Notes: generated from the sequence alone by a model not told the origin. Counted from the first letter of the stretch, positions 45,201 through 58,243 are shown. The stretch: 64,000 nt of DNA from Bactrocera neohumeralis (GCF_024586455.1 NC_065919.1:17106017-17170016), one strand, 5' to 3'. Numbers and translations are program-made.

Positions 45201-46785
45201 TGGAGTTTTGAAGTTATGCGTTTTTGGTTTATGCTGCTCGCCAACTTGCTAATGTGGAATACAGTGTCTATATATGTAGGAGGGGACGCATACGCCTCTT
45301 CCTACTCTTCTGAAATGAAGAGGGATGATCACGCAGTTCTTGGACAGTTTTGTTTTCCCAAGACCTTCAGGAAGCGATGATCGACCTATGATTCGAAAAA
45401 AAGAGTAATGCAAGAAATAACTTTCTAACAGGAAACTCTATAATAACCGTAAAATCCGGTTCTTTACTGAAAAGACTCCATAAGCTTTATACAAACTGCT
45501 GTAAGCGAACCAACAAATTTCGAAATGTCTCCTTGTCTTTAAAACCACACACTCAAGATGGTCCTACGTATACCAAATATACGACCACCTGTCGCGCCAT
45601 TATCGTGCTACACTCGATGTTTGTGCGCTTATATGAAATAAGTTTTGCGATTTTAGTCACCTCAATTGTAAGCACAACTAATTAACTAATCTCCACGCTG
45701 ACAAATTGTGGCGATTAGTGGTGGCAAGTAAATATGCAAGTTGATTCAATGGGATTGACTAATTGAAAGTCTCCACGTGACTTCAGTGAACAGCGTGTGG
45801 AATGCGGGGTGTAGTTTTAAGTGATGAAGTTTGAATGTAGATATATCTGCCTGAGTGGTTGAGGCTTACCAATACGTTTAGCGCGATTGCGACCACTTAA
45901 ATCAGCGGGGAGCATGCCGCTGTGCCACCTGGAAGTCTAATCGTGTGGGTGTGTACAAATCGAAATCGCTTCATCATTGGGTATCTCCTTTATAATTCTC
46001 TTTCATGGCTGACGCGAGCTAAGCGTACACATAAGTATTTTTGAAGCTTAAGCAGCAGGCGTTGGGTGTGACTCCACTTGCGTGAAAGTGTGTGAGAATT
46101 GAGTTTTGGCAGGCGACAATCAAGTAACCGAAAGGTATTAAACACAGCTGCCCTTACAATTGACATGTTGACCAATTTAGTGATCCCTTAATGCACGGCA
46201 GTTTAGTTAGAGGAAGCTTAAGTACAAATAGCAAAGTTGTTGATTATTGTGAGAAGACAGCGGTTGCGTTGCTTTGAGGGAATTTACTACTGGTATAAGA
46301 TAAACTTTGGTATAAGATATTAAAGTATTTAATACTGTTTGTGTATGAAACATGAAGGCTTTTAATACTTCGAGTATTAGTAATAGACCAGAAACATATC
46401 TAAATCGTGTGAGAATCTTCCTATTTTGCCCAAGAGCAACGCAGTTGTATGAAGCTTGTAAAGTATCTCGAATTTTATTAATTCGTTGGGTTTTCAGAAC
46501 TCCAGTCATTGCCGTCGCTCAGCGTTTTGAGATTACTATCTGTTCCTAATAAAAAAAAAAAACCATACAAGGACTTCATTTTGATTGTTCAATTTGTATG
46601 TCACCCATATGAAATAAAGGTCCGATATCAACGGTTTCGACAAATCAGCAATTTTTTGAGGAGAAAAGCATGTGTGCAAAATTCCAGTTCTATAACTTAA
46701 ACTTACACCCCTACTCTCTGAAATCTACTCAAAGACTGGGAAATCAGTTCGCGTTTATATAGACGGACAGACGGGCATAGAATAT
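45201..46785. other. Non-coding stretch with a repeat-B remnant
   Basis: 46580-46785 resembles repeat family B (AATTTGTATGTCACCCATATG, then CAATTTTTTGAGGAG and TATATAGACGGACAGACGG). No gene recognised in the rest. Confidence 0.35.
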
Positions 46786-46789
46786 CGCC

Positions 46790-46965
46790 AAGATCTGGCA
46801 AGAGGAGCACATTCGGGGAGGAAGTGATGAGATGATTCTATCTCATCTTCTTCCAAATAACGATGCAACAGACAGTGTCCAGTTAGAACTTTAAGTACCA
46901 TTGAAAGATGGACCTTCCCTGAACCTGGATTTACCCTGCGTCAAAAGGACTGTGCGGCTGCACAG
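46790..46965 (-). pseudogene. Non-LTR element C-terminal scrap
   Basis: In two minus frames: LKVLTGHCLLHRYLEEDEIE, then SSHHFLPECAPLARSW. Matches the GxLTGHCxLxxHxxR segment and knuckle end of RNase H-type elements. Only about 60 codons. Confidence 0.5.
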
Positions 46966-48000
46966 CTGCTGGTGGTTGAGCAGCGTTTGTTGATTTGGTC
47001 TGAGGTCCAGTACCGAACCTTTCACTAATCTTAAGCGCACAGTCAGTGAAGTAAATAGTGTTGAAGGAGGCTAGATTTCGCAGCAGTAGACCTGCAGTGG
47101 AAGCCTAAAATCGGAGTTGAGCTCGCAACAGTGGACTACTCCACCGACCCTTCCCGCAAGGTGTGGTCTATCTGTCAAAAAGCTTACCGCTTTTCTTCTC
47201 TAGAAAGTTCTTCCCTCCCATGCCATCCTCGAAGGTATATGAGCAAAGACGCAGCAGTAAGGGTGGAGTTCGACGACCTGGTAAGCTAAGTATTTTGGAT
47301 CAGTGCCATAATTGTTATGGTTCGTTGTGTACCACAAATAGTGATGAAAGCAGCCCGTTGAAGACTCGTCATAGAGCCAAAGAACTACCTTTGTGGAGTG
47401 TCCCACTTTTTGCCCCTCGATGTTGGGTTTCCGTGAGAACTTCTTATCTTGAGCCCTTAGTTCTAAACTCTATCAACAGACCGAAGACGCGTTCCGCCCA
47501 ATAATGGTAGATGCGTTTCCGGTATTTTGTACGCCATAGTCCAGAGCAAAACACAAAATATATTTTTCTTTACTATTTTCTCGTGTTGAACCGGAAGATC
47601 AAAGGAATGAAACTTTGCTTCGCAACTTCTGTTTTCGCAAAATTGATAGGTTGGTTTTGGAAATCCCTACAATTGCCAATTCGTTTCTTTTTGCCATATG
47701 TTTTCAGTCGGTGGAAATATCTCACCACTAAGAATGGCTTAAGCTGAACTGCACTCTACAACCAAAAACGAAAAAACCTTTATTGTCCTTTGATTGCCTT
47801 AAATAATTTCCCGCAGGTGTATTTTTATATTTGTCGTCTGGAAGTCTTTGTGTGCAAATAAATTAAGTAGAGATTTTGAAAAAAGCGCCTAAAAATTCAA
47901 GTTCCCGTTAAACAAGAAGAGTAAAATCACCTCGTAATGGTAACAGTTGGCGCCGTTATGAGAATCATGTTGAAGAGAATTGGAAAGTAAGAAAAAAAGT
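46966..48000. other. Unrecognised stretch with a 113-codon open frame
   Basis: The plus frame at 47163-47504 (MVYLSKSLPLFFSRKFF..., with QCHNCYGSLC and APRCWVSVRTSYLEPL) is not interrupted, but I do not recognise a family. It may be antisense to an old retroelement. The rest is non-coding. Confidence 0.3.
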
Positions 48001-48180
48001 TAACTTTGGTTGCACCGAAGCTATAATACCCTCCACAGGTACAAAAGGTCTCTTATAAGAACTTGAATCCGATCGTTCAGTTATAGTTATATGCTATAGT
48101 AATACAAACTGTACAATTTCTTCGGAGTTTACAATATTGCTGTGGGTAATACTCCATGCCAAATTTCTAAATAGATTTCG
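48001..48180 (-). repeat. Repeat family A, single copy with hairpin end
   Basis: Begins GTTAACTTTGGTTGCACCGA followed by AGCTATAATACCC, the reverse complement of the terminal motif at 1660-1695. It continues with GATCCGATCGTTCAGTTATAG and ATGCTATAGTAATACAAACTG. The first 20 bp form a short hairpin (ACTTTGGTTGCACCGAAGC). Confidence 0.55.
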
Positions 48181-48790
48181 TTAAGTTAGGTTAGGTTAAT
48201 CTGGTAGGCCAATAAGCCACGCATAGACTAGTTTTGGTTCTTTGTACCAGATGGAGTTCAGTTGCTAGGTCCAAGAAGAGTAGTCAACGTTTAGGATGCC
48301 TGCGCTTGACACGAATTTTAACAGACTCTGCGGTCTCACTAGCGGTGAGAAGTTAGTATTCCCATAATTTTTCTACAGTTTCTTCTATCGAGTGCCAATA
48401 GGAATTTTGTGTATTTTCGATCTACCGTTTTGCACATGACTTTTGCAGTTTTGCCCCCAGGTAGCTCGTTCCATTGGGTTTTGATTTTCTTTATCATGCT
48501 TCTGTTGAGATCTTCTTATAGACAATGTCTTGGTTTCCCAATGTTGATAACGTTTTCAGATGTTAGCTGTACATCATTCTTGGCAATCTCGTCCACTATT
48601 TCATTGCCCTCGATGCCTTTGTGGTCTGGCACTCAGTAGAAGTGAAGTTTCGTACTTCTGGCAACACTTTCTACTGCCGCCCTGCTTCCCAAGTCACTTC
48701 TGATCGATATGCGATACGAGGTTCCTGCCTTGGTTGCTGTTTGGCTGTCTACGTAGATCAGAGTCAACATCTACGATATCTCGTGGAATG
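48181..48790 (-). pseudogene. Non-LTR element 3' end, second copy of the 2.1-kb family
   Basis: Nucleotide blocks match 2.1-2.85 kb almost in order: AATAAGCCACGCATAGAC, TCGATCTACCGTTTTGCACA, CACTATTTCATTGCCCTCG, CGATATGCGATACGAGGTTC. The same RNase H and knuckle regions are encoded on the minus strand, interrupted. A block near 48350 is deleted relative to the 2.1-kb copy. The tail is AACCTAACCTAAC on the minus strand. Confidence 0.75.
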
Positions 48791-49070
48791 AAAAAGCTTT
48801 GCATATTAGCACTTGATTCCGATCGATCAGTTTGTATGTCAGCTATGTGCTATAGTGGACTGATTTAACTGTCCCGAAAAATGAGCAGCTTCTTAAAGAG
48901 AAAAAGATGTATAGTTCGCTCATATACAGACAAACACACAGATAAACGTGGCTAAGTCAACTCATGTTGTCTTTTTATGTATGTATATATTCTATAGATC
49001 TTACCTTCTCGGTGTTACAAACTGTGTGAGAAATTTAATGTATCTTGTTCAGGGTATAATAATATCAACG
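48791..49070 (+). repeat. Interspersed repeat family B copy
   Basis: GATCGATCAGTTTGTATGTC, AGCTATGTGCTATAGTGG, TGAGCAGCTTCTTAAAGAG, CATATACAGACAAACACAC, and an end with CCTTCTCGGTGTTACAAAC and GTTCAGGGTATAAT. The longest copy in this window. Confidence 0.55.
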
Positions 49071-50195
49071 GCAACAGATTCGATTACACATGATGCAACA
49101 CATTCGTTATTTTGACCACCGAGAAAGCAGACAAATTGAACGGTTGATTGGCGGCTAGCAACGAATGCAAATACTACTCCATCGCACAAACAAATTTTCG
49201 GTAGACTCATTTGGTTTGGTGGCGGCGCTTCAATTGAATCGAGCCGGCGGCTGCTGTGGCATGTCGCTCTTCAGAGCAATGTTGCCTGACAAATACACTC
49301 AAGCTGCGCAAATAGATTAGATTTACTTCAGCGTGTGTGCGTGTGTGTGTGTGTGTATTGTATTTGTTAATGTATTTGTATTTGCATTTGGCTGTGTGTT
49401 GGAAGCTTCACTAATCACGGCACAACTGGTTGTGTGCTGATTGTCACCACAATTACTTGTCGTTGTTGTTGTTGTTGTTGCTGTTTTTTTTTCGTTTAAT
49501 AGATCTGTTTTATGCTGCCACCATTGGTTTTTACCTTATTTATATGCATATATCCTTAAATTGTTTGTCATTGTGGTGAGCATTGTTGTTGCTTTTAAAG
49601 AGGCAGCGTAGCGCTGCTTTCTGTACGCGTTGCATATTCAACAAAACAAAAAAGAGTGGAGCGAAATAAATTTACTTGTGCAGAATTGCTTTTCGACTGC
49701 ACAATACGTCGCTTGCCGCGCTCGCTTCGTTGCGGTATTTTTGCTATTTGCTATTCGTCATCGACATTAATTGATATTGAAGTGAAGTTAATGACAGCTG
49801 CGTCAATCCTCCTAGCATGCATACACACGTATATACACTCATTCTTAGTAGCTTGCACCAAAAAAACTCATTTCAATATAATTTGAGGTTGGTATTTACA
49901 TAAATATAGTATGCACATTAGGGTGGGTCAAGACGAAAACGCTTTTTTTTCGCTTGGTGTTCTGATAAATAGCCTTAGACACCTCTAAGCAAGTCTTTCT
50001 AAAAATGAGCTCCTCATTGTAACGGGAAGGTTAACCGCTGTACAGTTTTCTGTTACAAATAAGATCAAATTTAGATAGAAAAAAATTAAAATTCTCGCCT
50101 CCTGGTTTCATAGATTTTATAGAAAATTGGATGCCCTACAAAAAGGTCTACAGCGATTTTTTGCAAGCCTAACCCTTTAAAATATATCTTTTTTA
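49071..50195. other. Non-coding stretch with microsatellites
   Basis: (GT)n at 49337-49357 and (GTT)n at 49460-49482. From 49918 a TTAGGGTGGGTC start resembles the left end of the 38-kb MITE, but no matching right end was found. No gene recognised. Confidence 0.4.
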
Positions 50196-50199
50196 AAGA

Positions 50200-51110
50200 A
50201 ACCACAAAAAATTCAAATTTAATGGGAAATGTTTATTTTCATTCGAAAGAACATTCTTTGGCATTTATTTTCTGAAGATCATCTCTTTCAAATATTGACA
50301 ACGGCCACATCTTAGATGGTCCATTCGCTGAGTCCCATTTTCGATAACTCGTTTGAGCATTTCGACTGGTAACTGGCGAATGACACTCGTGATGTTTTGC
50401 TCTAAGGTCTGATTCGAAGCGCGATTGTCCGCATAGACTTTAGACTTTACATATCTCCACAGCAGAAAGTCTAACGATGCGATATCACACGACCGTGGTG
50501 GCTAATCGACCGGTCCAAAACGTGAACTGATCTGCACACCGAAGTGTTCTCTCAATAAATCCATTGATTGATGCGATGTGCAGGAAGGGTCGTCGTCGTC
50601 TTCTTGAAACCAAATGTTGCCGAGATCATGGGCTTCAATTTCAGACATCAAATAGTCCGTTATCATGGCGCGATAACGGTCGCCACTGACGTTTACGTTC
50701 TCACCGGCATCATTTTTGAAGAAAAATAGACCGATGACTTCAACGACCTACAAAACCACACCAAACCTGTTTTTTCTGGATGAAATGGTAGCTCTTGGTC
50801 TCCTCAGGTTGCTCTTCGTCCAAATCGCGGAAATTTTGCTTGTTTACATATTCAATGAGACAGAAACGTGCCGCTTCACTGAACAAAATTTGGCGGATTT
50901 CTTGGAACTGTGCAAGAGCCCATAGAGCTAAGCGATGTCGGTTGGGAAGATCGAGCGGGTTCAGTTCTTGCGCAAGCTGTATTTTGTACGCTTAGAATTT
51001 AAGATCGCGACGTAAAATGCGTCACATCGTTCCTTACGTTAGTCCGAGTTGCGCCGAAAGGCGCCGAAATGACCGCTTGACACAACTCACGCGTGATCTG
51101 TCATAATAAG
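50200..51110 (-). pseudogene. Mariner-like transposase family X, copy 3
   Basis: Minus-strand remnants in order: ELPFHPEKTGLVWF, a FFKNDAGENV-like region, DRYRAMITDYLMSEIEAHDL, GNIWFQEDDD (altered QQDG), INQWIY and ENTSVC (from DLLREHFGVQ), PPRSCDIASLDFLLWRYVKS, KVYADNRAS. The nucleotide 3' end (TTAATGGGAAATGTTTATTT, then CATTCGAAAGAACATTCTTT) is nearly the same as that of copy 2 at 21.83 kb. Stops and frameshifts throughout. Confidence 0.7.
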
Positions 51111-52285
51111 GCTATTGAAAAAGTCACCTCACCTTTTATAACGCGATGAAATAAATCATTATTTAAAAGATTAGTACAAATTTTGAACAAACTCGCTTTA
51201 TAACTTTTCGAGAAGACGTGTCCACCGACTATCTCTAAGAATCTAAAAATTAACAAACCATAATATTTGGTTATATGAATTTTCTCATAAATTTTGAGCT
51301 TACGTGTTTAGTATAAGCAAAGTTATAGAATTGTTTATTACCTATAACATTGCCATGTAACTTTTGTCTAAAGAACTCATAGTTTCCTAAATATTCGGCC
51401 ACGCCCCTCTCCTTACTTTTCCAGACCACAGATCGCACATAAATTATTTTACCTTTAACGTTTGTTATTTTATCTTCCGCTTTCGATGGGTTTCAGTATG
51501 CTATGAATACCGTTTTTCAAAAATTAATTTTTAATCTGAATGGTTTTTTCATTAAGACATTGATGTAGAAGATATACGCAGTTTAAGTTATGCATTATAC
51601 TGCATAATACTGTATAGTACACCATCACGTATGAGTAACACAGCATTTATGGGGCACTTGTAGTTATGAATGCTCAGTACATTTGAAGGATAAGTTTAAC
51701 TGCACATAACTTTTAAAAGAGTGGTTCTATGAAAAAAATTATTAAAAATTTTTGTAGAACGGAAAATTTTGTATAAGAAAATCGCTTTCTAAGAGTTGTA
51801 GATAAGAAAAATTAGTGCAAAGGATAATTAATCCCATTTTACATAAATTAGAAATTCAAATTTTTTTGGCAGGGCTTAAATTGTATGTAAAGAGTCTGTT
51901 TATTTTAGATAATTTTTTAGTGCAGAAATTGAAACTTCAGAAAGCGTTTGAAAAAAAAAGTAAAATCAGTTTGCGAAAAAACGCACGCCCTAATGCATAC
52001 GTAAATATGTATATGCATATTTTTACATAAGTGTTGCGTGTAAACATATACACATACATATACGTCTATATAGGCTTAAGGCTTATCAAATTATTGAAAA
52101 ATCAATGAATAAATTTAAATATAAAATAATGCAAATTTATGCTTTTGTGGCAAGTCGCTTCGATGAAACCACAGCTGAACTCATAAAGTGTAATGCTTCG
52201 AAACGCAAACAAGCTTTAAAATTAATCAGCGAGCAATTTGTGTCGTCAGTTTTCTCTTTCCTTCATAATTTGTCTCAAATTTAAC
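51111..52285. other. Non-coding stretch, no gene seen
   Basis: Strongly AT-rich with only short open frames. Nothing recognised. Confidence 0.35.
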
Positions 52286-52289
52286 GATT

Positions 52290-52405
52290 CTATTTTTAGC
52301 GTCGGTGACTTGCTTTCAAGTGAGCATTTCCTTGAGGTGCGAGAACAGAAAGAAGTCGCTGACAATTGCTTCGTCTACAGTAATATTTATTAAGCCGATA
52401 AAATT
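52290..52405 (-). pseudogene. Mariner transposase scrap
   Basis: The minus strand reads VDEAIVSDFFLFSHLKEML, resembling the last catalytic region of mariner (DLAPSDYFLFSDLKKML). Around 30 codons, so the assignment is tentative. Confidence 0.4.
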
Positions 52406-53505
52406 TCTTTTTTAAAAAGTTTTCCCAGTTTTTCCAATTCTCTTTTAATGGATTTTTGACAACCTTTAATGCCCGTTTGTCGGTACAAGTAAAGACTTGC
52501 GAAAAAATTATGTGTATTATGACATCTTGATAAAACCAGATTCGTTTGATTCCTTGGCACCCAAGGGAAGTTGGTATTGCAGATGCATATAAAAAGTGGA
52601 AGTCACATCGTCCCTTAATAGGCTTAAAGTTCATATTCACAAATCACTTAATCTAAATCAACCAAACTTACAGCGAATAAGACTTTCGAGCATCTCCTCT
52701 TACTGATGATTATAGATGAATCGGAAGATAACCACACCCACTCCCTATATAAAAGTTATGCTGAAAGCTACTAAAAATGCAAAAAATACGTCAAAAGCAT
52801 ACAATTTCACTTGCATGGGTCACAAAAATAACGGTGTCAACAGAACGGGCGGCGCCCACTTTTAGGAGAAATGCTAAACCTTAGTAACTACTCAACCAAT
52901 TTCCATAAAATTCAACGCTCTTATGCCACACCGTGAAAATGAGCTAAAGCGGACTTCCCATCATTTTTCTGATTTTTTCATTTAACTATCTCGCATCTAA
53001 AATCTGTCGAAATCAGACCGTAACTTTTCAATCTTCCGTAAACCGAATGTATGGAACAATGTTCCTACGACTGAACTTTGGCCGACCGGTCATATCGGTA
53101 TTTTGGTTAATCCATCGGATCTAGTATTGACATTAGAAACGATTCTTAAGGATAACAGCATGTTTTTGTGTTAAGAGTGCGTAAAATCGGAAAAATACTT
53201 CTTCTAGTACTCATAAACCTAATATAAAGACTTTTGAACTTTCTGTTGGCATTATACCGTAAGTATCTGTCAATAGATATGATGTCTTAGCAAAATTAAG
53301 TGAACGCATAACACTGGATATACTATAGTTTAATGTCGAAAAGGTGTGAAATCGTTCCATAAATTGCTACAGCGCACATATACTACATATAATGAGTCCC
53401 TTTATGCCGCATATGTCGGTCAGTGTGTGAGTCATGCTCCTTAAATTACGTCTAACATTGGACTAACACATACAATTTTAACGGATCCCTCAGAAGAAGA
53501 AGAAT
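52406..53505. other. Non-coding stretch with a repeat-C copy
   Basis: 53190-53450 resembles repeat family C (AACCTAATATAAAGACTTTTGAACTT, GTCGGTCAGTGTGTGAGTC). No gene recognised elsewhere. Confidence 0.35.
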
Positions 53506-53509
53506 TCTA

Positions 53510-53983
53510 ACCGTTTGAAGAACAGCGAAGCGGCGGGGGCTTTTTTGTAAAATATGGTCGGACGAAAGCATGCCGAACGATTTGAATTTAAGTGTGCTCT
53601 GCCCAAACCACAAAAAGGGAGACCCCACAATCTGCGCCAACTATCGTGGGATAAGTCTCCTAAACATCGCAAATTAGGTTGAGAATGAGCGCATTGTGTG
53701 AAAGATTAAAGCCCACCGTCAGCAAACTGATATGGCTTTAGACGTACAAAATCAACACCCGACCTGATATTCACATTGCGCCAACACCACCTCTTCGTCG
53801 ATTTCAAAGCTGCTTTTGACAGCACGAAAAGGAGCTGCCTTTATGCCGCGATGTCTGAATTTGGTATCCCCGCAAAACTAATACGGCTATGTAAAATGGC
53901 GTTGAGCAATACCAAAAGTTCCGTCAGGATCGGAAAGGACCTCTCCGCGCCGTGTGATACCAAACGAGGTTTCAATTGATTGA
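53510..53983 (+). pseudogene. RTE/CR1-like reverse transcriptase fragment
   Basis: The plus strand gives HKKGDPTICANYRGISLLNI in one frame, then TKSTPDLIFTLRQ and, open in 53776-53979, HHLFVDFKAAFDSTKRSCLY, AAMSEFGIPAKLIRLCKMAL, SNTKSSVRIGKDLS and CDTKRGFN. The first catalytic Asp (FVDFKAAFD) is intact. It ends abruptly at 53980 where a mariner fragment of the other strand begins, before the YADD region. Confidence 0.8.
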
Positions 53984-54425
53984 TTTTGGAAGCAACCGTG
54001 CTTTCACTTTTCTTAGGCCAAATGATCTTTCAAAATGGTTTTCACTGATCCTTCCGATATCTTCCGATATTCCAACGATGCCAGTAAGATATCTGACTAT
54101 TAATCGTCGATTCTCAAGAACCAAATCCTTTATTTTATTAACGTGCTGATCCTCAGTTGATCTTGATGGCCGTCCTGGACGTGGTTCGTCGTCAACGCGT
54201 TCTCGATCCTCTCTGAATAATTTCTATCAATCAGAAACACTTGTTTACAACAAAAAATTTTCACTGAAGACCTTTTCCAACATTTTGTACCTTTCGGCAT
54301 CAGAAATTCGATTCCGCAAACAAAATTAAATTGAAGTTCTTTGTTGAATAATTTTAGTTATTCTAAAAATCGCCGAATGCACTTTATGTACTTCAGAAAG
54401 AAGCTAAACACTAATTATTGTTTTG
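53984..54425 (-). pseudogene. Mariner transposase N-terminal fragment
   Basis: The minus strand reads LRNRISDAERYKMLEKVFSE, REDRERVDDEPRPGRPSRST, EDQHVNKIKDLVLENRRLIV and the LRKVKARLLPK region. This is the paired helix-turn-helix DNA-binding part with its GRP-x-x AT-hook-like motif. A different subfamily from the copy in the receptor intron. It ends at the joint with the retroelement at 53980. Confidence 0.75.
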
Positions 54426-56445
54426 ATGTGACATTTGGCATACACTGACAGTCATACCAATCTAGAAAAAAAAGAATACTTCAACAAATGGATTGTCACG
54501 CGAAATTTAAATTAAAAAGTCTTACTATTTTTTGCCCACAGTAGTATCAGTGACGTTTGGTCCATTTGTGGCATCGACACGGCTGATAACACAACTAACA
54601 TTTTAAGTTTTTAATGCAATTTTGATTAAGTCATCAATTTGACTCTTTTATTTAATCCTCTCTCAAGTGCTACACTATACAAAATATAATATAAATATAT
54701 TTCCAGTAAAAACTTGCTAGCGTGAGTTTTTGAAATTTTCACAATCTAAGTATATGTATGTACTATGTACTTACTTAGGCATGTATGTAGTAGCTTAGAG
54801 CAATTTAGCAAAAATTGAAATCGATAAGAGCACTCAAAACATTTTGCTGTGCTCGTTGTTGTTTGCGTGTGTGTGTCAGCGGATATTTTTCGGATAAATT
54901 GAAAATTCCAATGTGCGAGGAAAACAAAATTTTTACTTATTGTTCACGCAACAACACACACACATGCAGAGAAATAGCTGCTTATACTATATACAACCGA
55001 TTATATATATGTACATACTCGTATATCCAATTTTGGTTGCACAAATCATCATTGCAACGGTAAATGTGTATGCATGTTGCTATGCTGTGCGTTTAATCCA
55101 CAAACATGACTTTGCTTTTTACGCTTTTGCAACTTCATTTAAACTAAAGTTTGGAATTTCATTTAACCAACATTACCTAGCGTGTGCTCAAACCCCTGTG
55201 ACTAAGGTGCAACCATACATTCAAACATAAATAGTGATTACTTAGTAAACAGGTTCAGCAATATTTTCAAATTGTTTGGTAAGGGCGACGAAATCGCACA
55301 AAGTAAAGATAGATCCCTAATATATGGATGGTCAGATTTGCGAAGACTAAAATATGGGCCAACTGGTTCCAAAGTATGCATTTCTTTTCATTATTAATAT
55401 CCAAGTAGATACGATTTAAGATCAATTTGTGGCTTTATAAACATAAACAGTGCTCTCTGTTAGACCTTAGTTCGGAATTTTCCTCTTCCCTTTTGTTACA
55501 ATGCGACTAATGGATTTGAAATAACAAGCTTACTCTGCGAGAAAGATTATCTCAACACAATATTGAAGCTAATGTCAGCTTATATAGGAGACAAGCCGTC
55601 AGTCAATACAATCTTCAGCTTATTGAAGGTGTTAAAAAAGATTTGTATTAAATGAATATATTGGCTTTTATGTCAGTCCGGGTCAAATCTGACCATATGG
55701 TATAGCTAATAACAATAAAATAGTACTATAGTCTTAGTTTAAGAAAATCCCTTCACATTTTTGGCATTAACCCTAATTTCGAATACCCTTATGTGTATCA
55801 GAACTTGGTCAAAGCATTATCGAGTCCTACGCAACCTAAACGCAGTCTACCGTCAGACTCAGAACTCTGATATTAAGCTTAAACAGGTTTCTGACTTTAT
55901 TTATATAGTCTATTTATCAGGCGCTTTTACTTTAATTAGTATTCGGTGCCTGTTTTTCGAAATATGGCACAGCCAATCTAGATGCAGGTTATCGATAAGC
56001 CTGGAACCCCGATAGCGGGCTTTAATTATGTACTTCAACTCTCTATAGCAGCTTAGAAATCTTTCGATCAATACTATGATATTATTTGAGCCCTTTTAAT
56101 CCTCACCACATTGACTAGTTACCTTCTGTTGGAGTTCTCTATTAGTAAATATCCGATATCAATGACAATAAACGACAGTGCTAAACCGATAAACATCGGC
56201 AGATTTTAAAAATGTCGAGCTTTAATTGTATGAAAAGAGTCGCACGAAACCTTATGTAATATCTGGAATAATTCCGGCTTAAGAAAGACTCGAATGGAAT
56301 TGCGAAAGGTCTCAAAGACAATTCCGTTTATTCATGATTGGATAAAGGTCTCATAACTAAAGTTAATCTTATGTGGCATCCTCATCCTATCACCTTCAGT
56401 AATGTCGACAGTTCCCCTCAGTAAGACAATTTCGTAATACGAGGT
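54426..56445. other. Non-coding stretch, no gene seen
   Basis: Frames at 54815-55230 and 55761-56015 (plus) are short and not recognised. AT-rich with some TATATGTACATAC tracts near 55000. Confidence 0.35.
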
Positions 56446-56449
56446 TCAA

Positions 56450-56800
56450 TCTTGCCGATCTACTTAGTTGACTCGAGTGCAGAGTTTCCAATTTCTTTGG
56501 TTGGCTCTTAAACAATTTAAGTCATATCCAGCATACTTTGAGTATTGGGAACGGCTGAAATAAGTTCCTTCTCATCCGGGTGAAGGCTGGGCATTTGCAT
56601 ATAGATGTTCTAGCATTACAGCATCCTCCGCGCATGCCCTGCATTTCGCCGAATCCACTTTTCACATTTTCTGAAGGTGAGTGCACTGTGATGACCCCAA
56701 CAATGTTTCTAATCTCACTTTTGCTTAGAAGTAGGAGCTTTTTGGTCCGCCCACCCAATGAATCTTTGTGGTATGCTCTGTGTTGCTTGTACTCCAAGAC
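56450..56800 (-). pseudogene. Non-LTR element C-terminal fragment
   Basis: Minus strand: LTKKLLLLSKSEIRNIVGVI, then TGHCTLRKNVKK in a second frame, CRACAEDAV and a MLEHLYANAQPS-like end. It matches the region after RNase H (LxLSKxxxRxIVGxLTGHC) and the zinc knuckle. Confidence 0.65.
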
Positions 56801-56805
56801 TTGAC

Positions 56806-56948
56806 GTTGTTATAGTTGTTGTTGTAGCGGCAGAAAACATTCTTGAAGTAATTTCGAGGAATGGCGCCGAGTTGACAGTTCTTGGCTGGTTAAAAATCCA
56901 GGTCCGTTCCGATTACTTCCCTTACTGTCGTGGGAACGGCCGAGATCT
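56806..56948 (-). mobile_element. SINE-like element, longer reversed copy
   Basis: GTTGTTGTTGTAGCGGCAGA, then GCCGAGTTGACAGTTCTTGG, AAAAATCCAGGTCCGTTCCG and CTGTCGTGGGAACG are the reverse complement of the 29020-29121 element. It has about 40 bp more in the middle (AACATTCTTGAAGTAATTTC region), so the 29-kb copy is an internally shortened version. It starts within a few bases of the retroelement fragment at 56800. Confidence 0.65.
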
Positions 56949-58240
56949 GAGGCGTCCTATAACGCCCACTGCTTCAAACAAGCCTTGAAGAATCTGAATG
57001 GCCTAGGACAGCTTGAGGGAATTGTGTAAGATGTGTTTCGATATCTTTACTTTTTGATATTTTTCGTGGTCTCCACATTAATTAGAATAGTTTTGTGTAT
57101 GTATGTATATACCGTTCTCCACATGTATGCCGACAGTCATTGGTTACTGTTAGCCACATCATAAGCCCCGCACCACAACTATTCACTTATTGATGGCGTG
57201 TAGCCTGAGATGGGACTCTCGACTATTTTCTTTTTATGAAAAACATATTATTTTTAACGCAAAACTTTTTAGGGGTTGATGTGGCGAGAAAAGCAAAATA
57301 GTTGGTGGAAATATTTAACGGTCCAAAATACGCACTTGGAAGCTGCAAGGGCATCAGCATTTGACGGGGCTACCCCAGCAGCCATCCGAGCAACTTCTCA
57401 CGCACACACAATCGCATATATGTATATGTACATTCGCATGTGTGCATGAGTGTGAAAAATTTCACTTAAACTTTCACTGAGTGCAGAGTGATTTTCATTT
57501 ATTTTTATTTTTTGCTCCACCTCTCTCACCACTATTTTTATAGTTGAACAACAGTTTTGCTAAATAAGCGGAAATTGTTGACAGGAAGTGAGTACGGAAG
57601 TGCCTTTAATTTGAATTCAACACTTTGCGGATATAGAATTTGTACAAATGACCGAGCAGACGAAGCGCCGATATGAATCTTGTTTGGTTGGGCGCGGTGA
57701 GGGCCTTAGTTGCACTAAACTTTCAATGCTCGATAAAGTTCTCTCCCAGAAGTGTTATAAATCTCTGTAGCGCAAAGTTCATATACAACATATACATATA
57801 CGTGTGTGCATGTGTGTGACCACTAATATATATGGTAGATATTTGTATGCATGTATGTATGTGAGCTTTAGAATTTGGTATCAGTGTCATCCACGCGTTG
57901 GACACACTTTGACTCACTTCCTGCTACGGTGACTTTGATTCACTGACAGTTTGAGGCGTCGTTTCAGTTGAACTGCGGAGAGGTTGGGTATTGAAAAATT
58001 GCAAATATTGACATGTGTTTGCCGCTCTTTGTGGTAAATGTTGTGATACTTTTTGACATGAGTGTTAACATTTCTGCTTAGCTCAAGTTTTAATGAAATG
58101 TATAGCTATCGATTACGACAGTCGAGGTATACCAAGAGATGAGTGAAATGAGGTTTGCTCGTAAAATCAATAACAAGATAAGCTTTGGTGTCCACACTTT
58201 CAAAAGTTAATCATACTTTGATATATTTTAACACTATGCA
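56949..58240. other. Non-coding stretch, no gene seen
   Basis: AT-rich with TG/TATG microsatellite tracts near 57410-57450 and 57800-57860. No gene recognised. Confidence 0.35.
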
Positions 58241-58243
58241 ATT

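Noticed and set aside
49918..50195. Second copy of the 38-kb TA-flanked MITE
   Set aside because: The start TTAGGGTGGGTC is similar, but the following sequence differs and no right inverted end was found.
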